From Maritimibacter sp. HL-12 (GTDB lineage Bacteria; Pseudomonadota; Alphaproteobacteria; Rhodobacterales; Rhodobacteraceae), in NCBI RefSeq assembly GCF_900177545.1, contig NZ_FXBQ01000001.1:1854122-1918121 (forward strand): a DNA stretch of 64,000 bases, in the 5' to 3' direction. A model generated the notes under the pieces. It had not been told where the DNA came from, did no database searches, and saw nothing but the letters and a program-made list of their open reading frames with translations. The translations under genes and the position numbers were made by a program. The stretch's first letter is position 1. Every line of letters starts with the position of its first letter. Of this stretch, positions 31,477 through 39,126 are shown piece after piece.

Positions 31477-32511
31477 ATGAAGACCCTGTTGAAGTCGGCG
31501 GCCCTGGCCGCACTGCTGGGCCTCCCGGCCTCGGTTGCCATCGCGCAGGAAGTCACGCTGCGTTTCCAGCATTTCGTTTCCCCGGCCTCGGCGAACCCGA
31601 CCCATTTCATGGAGCCTTGGGCGCGCAAGATCGAGGAAGATTCCAACGGGCGCATCAAGGTCGAGCTCTACCCGTTCATGCAACTGGGCGGTGCCGCGTC
31701 GGAGATGTATGACCAGATCGCCGAGGGCATCGTCGATGGCGGCTGGGTGATCCCGGGTTACGAGCCGGGGCGCTTCCCCGAGACCGAGGCGATGGAACTG
31801 CCCTTCATGGTGACCAAGAGCGCGGAGGAGGCCAGCCGCGCGGCCTGGGATTTCTCGCAAGAGCACCTGATGGACGATTTCGCCGACGTGAAGGTGATCG
31901 CGATCCACATGCACGGGCGCGGGCTGGTCTACAAGAAGGGCGACCCGATCTCGACACCGGAGGATTTCGAGGGCCTGAAGCTGCGCGGCCCGTCGCGCCC
32001 GGCTACCCTGCTGCTCGAAAAGCTCGGGGCAACGCCGATCGGCATGCCGGTGCCGCAGTTTCCCGAGAGCCTTGCGCTGGGCGTGGTCGATGGCGGTGTG
32101 ATCACCTTCGAGCAGGCACCCTCGCTCAAGCTCGACGAACTCACCGACAGCCACACAGACGTGGCGGGCGATAAGTCGCTCTACAACCTCTACTTCATCT
32201 GGGCGATGAACAAGGACAGCTACGCTCGGTTGCCCGATGATCTCAAGGCGGTGATCGACGCCAATTCCGGTCCCGAGGCTTCGGCCTGGGCCGGGCGGGC
32301 GCATGACACCGGCGATGCCGAGGGCCGCGAGGCGCTGCGCGCCGCAGGCCACATCGAGGCCGAATTGAGCCAAGAGGCCACCGCCGAGATCCGCGCGCTG
32401 GGCGACGAGGTGATCGAGGAGTGGATCGCGCAGATGGATGCCAAGGGCTATGACGGGGCGGCTCTGGTTGCCGATGCCCGCGCCGCCGTCGAGGCAAACA
32501 GCGCGCAATAA
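31477..32511 (+). CDS. TRAP transporter solute-binding protein (DctP family), no permease nearby
   Basis: 344 residues with a Sec signal peptide (about 23 residues, cleavage after AIA). The DctP fold is recognised by FQHFVSPASANPTHFMEPW, KLRGPSRPATLLLEKLGATP (with the conserved Arg that binds carboxylate) and PVPQFPESLALGVVDGG. The ligand is probably an organic acid. No DctQ or DctM gene lies on either side, so it must use a permease encoded elsewhere. GGAGG is present just upstream and a terminator follows. Confidence 0.9.
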   Translation: MKTLLKSAALAALLGLPASVAIAQEVTLRFQHFVSPASANPTHFMEPWARKIEEDSNGRIKVELYPFMQLGGAASEMYDQIAEGIVDGGWVIPGYEPGRFPETEAMELPFMVTKSAEEASRAAWDFSQEHLMDDFADVKVIAIHMHGRGLVYKKGDPISTPEDFEGLKLRGPSRPATLLLEKLGATPIGMPVPQFPESLALGVVDGGVITFEQAPSLKLDELTDSHTDVAGDKSLYNLYFIWAMNKDSYARLPDDLKAVIDANSGPEASAWAGRAHDTGDAEGREALRAAGHIEAELSQEATAEIRALGDEVIEEWIAQMDAKGYDGAALVADARAAVEANSAQ

Positions 32512-32530
32512 GGCCGCCGGAACACAGCAC

Positions 32531-32556
32531 AAGGCCGGTCCGTCGTGGCCGGCCTT
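32531..32556. terminator. bidirectional-looking terminator hairpin
   Basis: AAGGCCGG (32531-32538) and CCGGCCTT (32549-32556) form an 8-bp stem between the converging TRAP and HAD genes. The A/T-ended arms allow short T-runs on both strands. Confidence 0.6.
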
Positions 32557-32562
32557 GTCATG

Positions 32563-33210
32563 TCACAATCCCAGCAGGGCAGGCAGATCGGCCATATCGT
32601 GGAACACCTCCGCGCCCTCGGCCGCAAGCTTTGCGCCGCCCCCGGTCGGTGCAAAACCAAATGTGCGCATGCCGGCCGCGACGCCCGCGCGGCACCCCGG
32701 GGCACTGTCTTCCACGACGACGCAATCTGCCGGTGCCACGCCGAGCCCGGCCGCCGCATGCAGGTAGAGCGCCGGGTCCGGCTTCGGGCGTTCCAGTTCC
32801 TGCCCCGAGTGCAGGTGGTCCTTGAGACGAGACCAGACGCGCGGGTGCTGCGACAGGGTGATCTCCATCTTGCGCCGGGCACCGTTCGACCCAACGGCAT
32901 AGACGATGCCCGCCGCGTCGAGCCGGTCGAGCAGGGCCTCGACGCCGGGGATCAGCGGGGTGCCTTCGGCCAGCCGCGGATAGAGCCGCAGGTAATGCTG
33001 ATCAACCCAATCCGCCGGCAGGTCGGCCCCGAGCCCGCGCGCCTTCTCGGCCACGCGCGGCATCGTCATCCCGACAAGGCGGGTCTCGATTTCGGCCATC
33101 GTGATCAGAAGACCATGATCCGCGAGATCGTCTTGCAGGAGCGCAAGCCCGAGCGGCTCGCTGTCGACCAGCACACCGTCGCAATCGAACAGAACGGCCT
33201 TGGGTGTCAT
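32563..33210 (-). CDS. HAD family hydrolase (phosphoglycolate phosphatase/beta-phosphoglucomutase-like)
   Basis: 215 residues. HAD motif I is LFDCDGVLVDSE, motif II is VGSNGA, motif III Lys lies in ERPKPDPALYL, and motif IV is VVVEDSAPG. The helical cap sits between motifs I and II, as in beta-phosphoglucomutase-type enzymes. The substrate is unknown. The ATG at 33210 overlaps the rsmD stop (ATGA), so it is the third gene of a minus-strand operon. Confidence 0.9.
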   Translation of the reverse strand: MTPKAVLFDCDGVLVDSEPLGLALLQDDLADHGLLITMAEIETRLVGMTMPRVAEKARGLGADLPADWVDQHYLRLYPRLAEGTPLIPGVEALLDRLDAAGIVYAVGSNGARRKMEITLSQHPRVWSRLKDHLHSGQELERPKPDPALYLHAAAGLGVAPADCVVVEDSAPGCRAGVAAGMRTFGFAPTGGGAKLAAEGAEVFHDMADLPALLGL

Positions 33211-33767
33211 GTCGCCTCCAGGATGCGGATCGTCGTGTCGCCATACCGCCGCTCGTCGAGCAGCGCGAGCCCCTCGGGTGGGATCACCGCGGCACTTTCC
33301 TCCCAGATCACCAGCGCACCGGGCGCGATCCAGCCGCCTGCCAGCGCCTCCGCCAGCGCCGCCTCGCCCATCGCCTTGCCATAGGGCGGATCGCAGAACA
33401 CCAGCGTGAAGGCCGCATCGGGGTTGGTGCCGAGCCGGGTCGCGTCGCGCTGGATCAGGGTGGTGGCGCGTTCGACACCGCATTTCGCGATGTTCTCGCG
33501 GATCAACCGCGCCGCCACGCGCCCCTCGTCGACGAAACAGGCATGTTCCGAACCGCGCGAAAGGGCTTCCAGCCCGAGCGCGCCGGTGCCCGCGAAAAGG
33601 TCGAGCACCCGCGCGTCGGTCAGCGGATCGCCGAAGCGCCCGCCCGCGAGCATCGAGAACAGGCTTTCGCGCACCCGGTCGGTGGTGGGGCGCAGGTGCC
33701 CCGCCTTGTCGCCCTTCCCGACCGAGGCCAGCGCCCGGCCCCGAAACCGCCCCGCGATGATCCTCAC
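33207..33767 (-). CDS. rsmD: 16S rRNA (guanine966-N2)-methyltransferase
   Basis: 186 residues. Signatures: start MRIIAGRFRGRAL, RPTTDRVRESLFSML, SAM motif VLDLFAGTGALGLEALSRG and catalytic FCDPPYG. Methylates G966 of 16S rRNA in the assembled 30S subunit. The ATG overlaps the stop of the ferredoxin reductase gene, and its own stop overlaps the HAD gene start. Confidence 0.95.
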   Translation of the reverse strand: MRIIAGRFRGRALASVGKGDKAGHLRPTTDRVRESLFSMLAGGRFGDPLTDARVLDLFAGTGALGLEALSRGSEHACFVDEGRVAARLIRENIAKCGVERATTLIQRDATRLGTNPDAAFTLVFCDPPYGKAMGEAALAEALAGGWIAPGALVIWEESAAVIPPEGLALLDERRYGDTTIRILEAT

Positions 33768-34969
33768 GCCTGCAACAGGCTCTTGAGGTCGGTGCCCGGG
33801 TCTGCCACCGCCGCCTTGGCCGGACTGCGCCCCGCCTCGACCAGCCGCTTGCCGACCATGTAGGCGCGCGGGTCGTTCATCGCGTCGATCGCCAGCAGCC
33901 GCTCGCCCGCGAAATACCAGAAGCTCACGCCATCCCCGTCCCGCCGCGTGACGATCTCGTCATAGCCCGTGCCGAGCCCGGCGATCTGCAGTTTCACATC
34001 GTACTGATCCGACCAGAACCACGGCTTCGGCACATAAGGCTTGCCCGCGCCCATCATGTTGGCCGCCAGGAGCTCGCCCATGTCGATCGCGTTGCCCACG
34101 CTTTCGAGCCGCAGGCGGCCTTCGCCATGGGCAAAGGACGCACAATCGCCCGCCGCCCAGATCGCCGGGTCCGAGCTGCGCCCCTCCGGGTCGACGGCGA
34201 TGCCGTTGTCGATCTCCAGCCCGGCCTGTTCGGCCAGCGCGATATCGGGCCGCACGCCGACGCCCACGATCACGAAATCAACTTCGAGTTCGGTCCCGTC
34301 GGTCAGGCTCGCGCCGGTGACGCGGTGGTCACCGGTGAGCCGCTCAAGCCCGCAGCCCTCGCGAATATCCACCCCGTGGCTCTCGTGCAGCGCGCGGAAA
34401 TAATCCGAGGTTTCCGGCGCGGCGACGCGCTGAAGTATGCGCGGGGCCATTTCCACCAATGTCACCGTCAAACCCTTCTTCGAGGCCACCGCCGCCGCTT
34501 CCAGCCCGATATAGCCGCCGCCGACGATCAACACCCGCGCGCCGGGCCGAAACTCGTGCGCCACCGCATCGGCATCGGCAAGGCTGCGCATCGTGTAGAC
34601 CCCGTCGAGGTCGCCGCCGATCGCGTTCGGCAGCCGGTTGGGCACCGCGCCGGTGGTCAGGGCAAGCATGTCGTAGGGCACCGCATCGCCGCCACATTGC
34701 ACCTGCTTGGCGGCGCGGTCGATCCGCTCCGCCCGGCAGCCAAGGCGCAAGGTGATGTCATGGTCGCCATAGTAGCTCTCGGGTCGCAGGTAGAGCCGGT
34801 CGAGCGCCATGTCCCCGAGAAGATAGGCCTTCGACAGCGGCGGGCGCTGATAGGGCGGCGCGGCTTCCTCACCGATCACCGTGATCTGCCCGTCAAAACC
34901 CTGCCCGCGCAGTTTGGCAACAAGCGAGGCGGCAGCCTGCCCGGCCCCGATGACAACAATTTGGCTCAT
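33764..34969 (-). CDS. FAD-dependent ferredoxin/rubredoxin reductase-like oxidoreductase
   Basis: 401 residues. Two nucleotide-binding folds: FAD motif IVVIGAGQAAASLVAKL at the N-terminus and NAD(P) motif VLIVGGGYIGLEAAAVA mid-protein, plus the second FAD motif AIWAAGDCASF. The PPYQRPPLSKAYLLGD segment marks the ferredoxin reductase (putidaredoxin reductase-like) group. Its electron acceptor is unknown; no ferredoxin gene is adjacent. First gene of the fdr-rsmD-HAD operon, divergent from the peroxiredoxin gene. Confidence 0.9.
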   Translation of the reverse strand: MSQIVVIGAGQAAASLVAKLRGQGFDGQITVIGEEAAPPYQRPPLSKAYLLGDMALDRLYLRPESYYGDHDITLRLGCRAERIDRAAKQVQCGGDAVPYDMLALTTGAVPNRLPNAIGGDLDGVYTMRSLADADAVAHEFRPGARVLIVGGGYIGLEAAAVASKKGLTVTLVEMAPRILQRVAAPETSDYFRALHESHGVDIREGCGLERLTGDHRVTGASLTDGTELEVDFVIVGVGVRPDIALAEQAGLEIDNGIAVDPEGRSSDPAIWAAGDCASFAHGEGRLRLESVGNAIDMGELLAANMMGAGKPYVPKPWFWSDQYDVKLQIAGLGTGYDEIVTRRDGDGVSFWYFAGERLLAIDAMNDPRAYMVGKRLVEAGRSPAKAAVADPGTDLKSLLQA

Positions 34970-35066
34970 GGCGGGATTCCTTTTGAACGTCTTTGGTCCG
35001 GCACCCTGTAAACTGCCGTATAGTGCCCCGTAACGGACTTGCAAACCTGAACAGGAGACAAACCAT

Positions 35067-35555
35067 ATGACGATTGCAGTGGGCAACCGCCTGCCCGAGG
35101 TGACTCTGACCCGGATCGGCGAGGCCGGGCCGGAACCGGTGGCATTGGCCGAGCTTTTGAAGGGGCGCAAGGTTGTGATCTTCGCGGTTCCCGGGGCCTA
35201 TACGCCAACCTGTCATTCGGCCCACGTTCCGAGTTTCATCCGGGTGAAGGACGAGGTGGCCGCCAAGGGCGTCGACGAGGTGATCTGCGTTTCGGTGAAC
35301 GACCCCTTCGTGCTCGGGGCCTGGGGTGAGGCCACCGGCGCCACCGCCGCGGGCATCACCATGCTGGCCGATGCCGAATGCACCTTCACCGAGGCGCTTG
35401 GCATGCGCTTCGATGCCCCGCCCGCAGGTCTGATCGCCCGCTCCAGGCGTTACGCCCTGGCCGCACAGGATGGCGTGGTCACCCATCTTCACATCGAGGA
35501 AGGCCCCGGCACATGCGAGATTTCCGGCGGAGAGGCGATGCTCGCGGCGCTCTGA
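35067..35555 (+). CDS. peroxiredoxin, Prx5-type
   Basis: 162 residues. The peroxidatic cysteine lies in VPGAYTPTCHSAHVPSF, with the family PxxxTxxC pattern. Downstream motifs VNDPFVLGAWGEATGA and MRFDAPPAGLIARSRRYA confirm the Prx5/AhpE-like redoxin. A second cysteine in GPGTCEISGGEA may resolve the disulfide. It reduces peroxides in the cytosol, probably with glutaredoxin or thioredoxin. It is divergent from the flavin reductase gene, with a 97-base shared promoter region. Confidence 0.95.
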   Translation: MTIAVGNRLPEVTLTRIGEAGPEPVALAELLKGRKVVIFAVPGAYTPTCHSAHVPSFIRVKDEVAAKGVDEVICVSVNDPFVLGAWGEATGATAAGITMLADAECTFTEALGMRFDAPPAGLIARSRRYALAAQDGVVTHLHIEEGPGTCEISGGEAMLAAL

Positions 35556-35593
35556 CGCGGCGCATCCCAAGGCCCTTCCCGGGTCTGGAAATA

Positions 35594-35665
35594 CCTCCGC
35601 CGGAGGCAAGAAAGTTGCGCCGCGTGGCTTGCCACGCGGCGCGGATCGGCCGGGCGCAAGCCCGG
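35594..35665. repeat. three consecutive palindromes downstream of the peroxiredoxin gene
   Basis: CCTCCG-C-CGGAGG (35594-35606), a 12-bp stem GCGCCGCGTGGC/GCCACGCGGCGC (35617-35628/35631-35642) and CCGGGC-GCAA-GCCCGG (35650-35665). They fill the gap between converging genes. They resemble dispersed Rhodobacterales intergenic palindromes and may end transcription or protect mRNA 3' ends. Confidence 0.55.
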
Positions 35666-35688
35666 TCGAAACCTGAAGGGCCGAAACC

Positions 35689-36075
35689 TCAGATCGCGGC
35701 GACGACCTTTTCCATCATCTCGCGCACCCGGCCGGCCACGCTCTTGAGTTCGGCGTTGTCGATCCCGGCCATCGAGGCCAGCGGGTCAACCGCCGAAACC
35801 TCGACTCCGCCATCGACCCCGCGCAGGATGACGTTGCAAGGCAGCATCGCGCCAACCCGCGGTTCGAGCCCGATCGCCTCCCAGGCCATCTTCGGGTTGC
35901 AGGCACCAAGGATGCGGTAATCGTTCATGTCCTTGTCGATCTTCTTCTTCATCGTCGCTTTCACGTCGATCTCGGTCAGCACGCCGAAGCCCTGCGCGGC
36001 GAGCGCCTCGCGGGTGCGCTTGTCGATCTCCTCGAAATCGGTGTCCTCGAATGTGCGGTTGAAAGTATAGCTCAT
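35689..36075 (-). CDS. DUF302 domain protein
   Basis: 128 residues. Family core: TEIDVKATMKKKIDKD, YRILGACNPKMAWEA and MLPCNVILRGVDGGVEVS. DUF302 proteins form small beta-alpha domains, often near redox or detoxification genes; function unknown. The start at 36075 has GGAGG upstream. It lies 49 bases downstream of the DUF482 gene on the same strand. Confidence 0.9.
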   Translation of the reverse strand: MSYTFNRTFEDTDFEEIDKRTREALAAQGFGVLTEIDVKATMKKKIDKDMNDYRILGACNPKMAWEAIGLEPRVGAMLPCNVILRGVDGGVEVSAVDPLASMAGIDNAELKSVAGRVREMMEKVVAAI

Positions 36076-36124
36076 GACGTCCTCCTGTGGGTTGCCTTGC
36101 ATGTGGGTGCAGGGCGAGGCTGCG

Positions 36125-37294
36125 TCAATCGCCACCGCGCCGGAACGGACCCATCGAGGTGAGGATCTCGATATCCTCGTCCACCGCTTCGGATTCGCGG
36201 GCAACGAATTCCTCCACCGCACGGCGCAAGCCCGGATCGGCGATCCAGTGCAGCGAATGGGTAGGCACCGGCAGGTAGCCGCGCGCGAGCTTGTGATCGC
36301 CCTGCGCCCCGGCCTCGACCTTGGCGAGCCCGCGGGCGATGGCAAAGTCGATGGCCTGATAATAGCACAATTCGAAATGCAGGAAGGGGTGGTGTTCGGA
36401 CTGCCCCCAGTATCGGCCAAAAAGTGCATCGCTGCCGATGAAGTTGAGCGCCCCGGCCACCGGGCGGCCCGCCCGCAGCGCAAGGCTGAGCAACACGTCG
36501 TCGCGCATGGTGTCCTGCACAATGTCGAAAAAGCCGCGGGTGAGGTAGGGCGTGCCCCATTTGCGCGCGCCGGTATCCTGGTAGAAGCGCCAGAAGGCAT
36601 CCCAGTGTTCGGGGCACAGATCGTCGCCGGTGAGGTTGACGATCTCGCCGCCGAAGCCCTGCGCCTCGCGACGCTCGCGCCGGATCGCCTTGCGCTTGCG
36701 CGACGAGAGCGAGGCGAGGAAGGCGTCGAAATCCGCATAACCGGCGTTTTCCCAGTGGTATTGCGTGCCGAGACGGTGGATCAGCCCCATCGCTTCGCCC
36801 GCCTCCGCCTCGTCTTCGGTGCAGAAGGTGGCATGCAACGACGAGACGCCGTTCTCGGTGGCAAGCGTTACCGCGCCCTGCACCAGCGCCGCCATGCCGC
36901 GTGCCACATGGCCCGGCTTCACCAGGAAGCGCCGCCCGGTGGCCGGGGTGAAGGGCACGGCGATCTGCAGCTTGGGGTAATAGCGCCCGCCCGCGCGCTC
37001 CCAGGCATGGGCCCAGGAGTGGTCGAAGACGTATTCGCCCTGGCTGTGGCTCTTGGCGTAGAGCGGCGCGCAGGCAATCAGGTCTTCGCCCTCATGTGCG
37101 GTGATGTGGCGCGGGCCCCAGCCGGTGCCGGGACCGACGCTGCCCGACGCCTCCAGCGCGCTCAGGAACCGGTGGGTGGTGAACGGGTCGCGCGGGAGCG
37201 TGCTGCCTTCGGGGCAGGCACAGGCATCCCATTCGGCAGCGGAAATGCCGGCGAGGCTGTCGTGAATGCGGATCTCGATCGTCGCGTCGGTCAT
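36125..37294 (-). CDS. GNAT-like N-acetyltransferase, DUF482 family
   Basis: 389 residues. DUF482 signatures: PFTTHRFLSALEASGSVG, YPKLQIAVPFTPATGRRFL, FLASLSSRKRKAIRRERR and HHPFLHFELCYYQAIDFAI. The fold is a doubled GNAT related to FemAB/peptidoglycan bridge enzymes; the substrate is unknown. The start at 37294 (MTDATIEIRI) is preferred to longer in-frame codons. Confidence 0.9.
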   Translation of the reverse strand: MTDATIEIRIHDSLAGISAAEWDACACPEGSTLPRDPFTTHRFLSALEASGSVGPGTGWGPRHITAHEGEDLIACAPLYAKSHSQGEYVFDHSWAHAWERAGGRYYPKLQIAVPFTPATGRRFLVKPGHVARGMAALVQGAVTLATENGVSSLHATFCTEDEAEAGEAMGLIHRLGTQYHWENAGYADFDAFLASLSSRKRKAIRRERREAQGFGGEIVNLTGDDLCPEHWDAFWRFYQDTGARKWGTPYLTRGFFDIVQDTMRDDVLLSLALRAGRPVAGALNFIGSDALFGRYWGQSEHHPFLHFELCYYQAIDFAIARGLAKVEAGAQGDHKLARGYLPVPTHSLHWIADPGLRRAVEEFVARESEAVDEDIEILTSMGPFRRGGD

Positions 37295-37325
37295 GGCGCG
37301 ATAGGAGCGGGCGGGCCGGGCAGCG

Positions 37326-38096
37326 TCAAGCGGGCGGGCGGGCGAGATAGCCCTCGAAGGTGATGTTGTCGGCCCGTTCACGCGCTTGTGTTTCCTCGGC
37401 CGGGGAGCGGATTGTCCAGCACAGCACCGGCACGCCGCGGGCCTTTAGCGCGACGACCGGCGCGGCGGCAAGATCGCGCCAGTGGTGGCTGATGAAACAC
37501 GCGCCGACCCGGTCGAAATCGGCGATCGCGGCGAGCTCTGCGCGGCGGTCTTCGGGGATCGCGCGGGCCTCTTCGATCTCCCAGTTCATCGTGGTGAGAC
37601 CGCGCGGCAACGCCGGTGCGGCTTCGGCCATCGCGGCCACGGAATGCGGATTGAAACTCATCACCGCCACCGGGCCGCCATATCCCGCCAGATCCCGCGC
37701 AACCGCCGCTTCCAGCGCGCCCACCTTCGGGCCCAATTCGCCGTCCTGGTCCTTGACCTCGACGAGCAGCGGCACCTTGCCGGCAACCAGCGCCAGCACC
37801 TCGGCAAGCGTCGGGATGCCTTCGCTTGCCCCCGTAAGCGCGATCCGGCCAAGCGCCTCGGCGCTGCGGGCGCGAATCGGTCCGGTTTCCTGCGTCAGCC
37901 GGTCGAGCCTGTCGTCGTGAAACACCATCGCCACGCCGTCGGCGGAGGGCTGCACGTCGATCTCGATCGCGTAACGACGCGCAACTGCCGCCCGCACCGC
38001 GGCGCGCGAGTTCTCGGGGCGTCCCGCGCGGACGTCGTGCAGCGCCCGGTGGGCAATCGGCAGGCGCAGAAAATCGCCAGGCAGCGTCGGTGTCAT
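37326..38096 (-). CDS. glycerophosphodiester phosphodiesterase family protein
   Basis: 256 residues. The GDPD active site is visible in IAHRALHDVRAGRPENSRAA (catalytic His with Glu and Asn), EIDVQPSADGVAMVFHDD (metal Glu/Asp and second His), and LLVEVKDQ. Splits glycerophosphodiesters to glycerol-3-phosphate and an alcohol. No signal peptide, so cytosolic. Its ATG overlaps the RidA-family stop (ATGA), forming a two-gene operon. Confidence 0.92.
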   Translation of the reverse strand: MTPTLPGDFLRLPIAHRALHDVRAGRPENSRAAVRAAVARRYAIEIDVQPSADGVAMVFHDDRLDRLTQETGPIRARSAEALGRIALTGASEGIPTLAEVLALVAGKVPLLVEVKDQDGELGPKVGALEAAVARDLAGYGGPVAVMSFNPHSVAAMAEAAPALPRGLTTMNWEIEEARAIPEDRRAELAAIADFDRVGACFISHHWRDLAAAPVVALKARGVPVLCWTIRSPAEETQARERADNITFEGYLARPPA

Positions 38097-38554
38097 GCGA
38101 CCTCGAAGATCCCTTCGATTTCCACCGCGACGCCGAACGGCAGGCTCGCCGCTGACACCGCCGAGCGGCTGTGGCGACCGGCCTCGCCGAGGGCCTCGAC
38201 GAGGAAATCGGAGGCACCGTTCACAACCTTGGGCTGGTCGCCGAAATCGGTGGTGGAATTGACGAAGGCGGTGAGCTTGACGACGCGGCGCAGCTTGTCG
38301 AGATCGCCGCCGCAAGCCGCCTTGACCTGCGCCAGGAGCGAGATCGCACACAGCTTCGCCGCTGCCGCGCCCTCGTCGATGTCCATGTCGGCACCCAGCT
38401 TGCCGGTGACGAACGCGCCGTCACGCATCGGGATCTGGCCCGAGATGAACACGAGGTTGCCGGATCTGACTGACGGCACGTAGTTGGCGGCGGGGGCCGG
38501 GGCGTCGGGGAGGGTGACGCCAAGCTCGGCGAGGCGCGCTTCGAAACCGCTCAT
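38093..38554 (-). CDS. RidA/YjgF family protein
   Basis: 153 residues, somewhat longer than RidA (about 130) and of the YjgH-like branch. Core segments are YVPSVRSGNLVFISGQIPM, KLRRVVKLTAFVNSTTDF and GRHSRSAVSAASLPFGVAVEIE, with the arginine in GRHSRSAV that in RidA deaminates reactive imines. Whether it is an imine deaminase here is uncertain for this branch. Confidence 0.9.
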   Translation of the reverse strand: MSGFEARLAELGVTLPDAPAPAANYVPSVRSGNLVFISGQIPMRDGAFVTGKLGADMDIDEGAAAAKLCAISLLAQVKAACGGDLDKLRRVVKLTAFVNSTTDFGDQPKVVNGASDFLVEALGEAGRHSRSAVSAASLPFGVAVEIEGIFEVA

Positions 38555-38758
38555 CTTGTATCCTTTCGCTGGTTGCGCGGCGACGCTACATCCCTTCGCC
38601 GGGCGCGTCCATGGTCTGCCGCGGCCTGCTTCCCGCATGGCGCACCGGATGGCGCACGCGGCCTGTCGCCAATTGCCGCAAATCCCCCGATTTCCCTTGT
38701 CAAAACCACCCAAGCGCCTTAGGTAGGCCGCTCCAAACCCGCTATACTGGAGTCTCAC

Positions 38759-39115
38759 ATGGCCCGCGTCACGGTTGAAGATTGCGTTGACAAGGTTCCG
38801 AACCGGTTCGATCTGGTGATGCTCGCCGCCCATCGGGCGCGCGAAATCACCGCTGGCTCGCCGGTGACCGTCGATCGCGACAACGACAAGAACCCCGTCG
38901 TCGCCCTGCGCGAGATCGCGGAGGAAACCCAGACGGCAGAGGCCCTGACCGAACGGATGATCGAAAGCCACCAGACCCAGATCGAGGTGGATGAACCCGA
39001 GGATGACCAGATGGCGCTGCTCATGGGCGCCGAGGCGGCCGACAAGCCCGCCGAGGACGACATGAGCGAGGAAAACCTCCTGCGTGCGCTGATGGAAGCC
39101 CAGGGTCAGGGCTGA
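38759..39115 (+). CDS. rpoZ: RNA polymerase omega subunit
   Basis: 118 residues. Starts [20 protein letters not shown] with the conserved AAHRAREI helix and [12 protein letters not shown]; the C-terminal 45 residues are acidic, as in other Rhodobacterales. Omega assists assembly of RNA polymerase and provides a ppGpp site in proteobacteria. The next gene, 11 bases downstream, is the ppGpp synthetase/hydrolase. Confidence 0.97.
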   Translation: MARVTVEDCVDKVPNRFDLVMLAAHRAREITAGSPVTVDRDNDKNPVVALREIAEETQTAEALTERMIESHQTQIEVDEPEDDQMALLMGAEAADKPAEDDMSEENLLRALMEAQGQG

Positions 39116-39126
39116 GGGCGCACACC

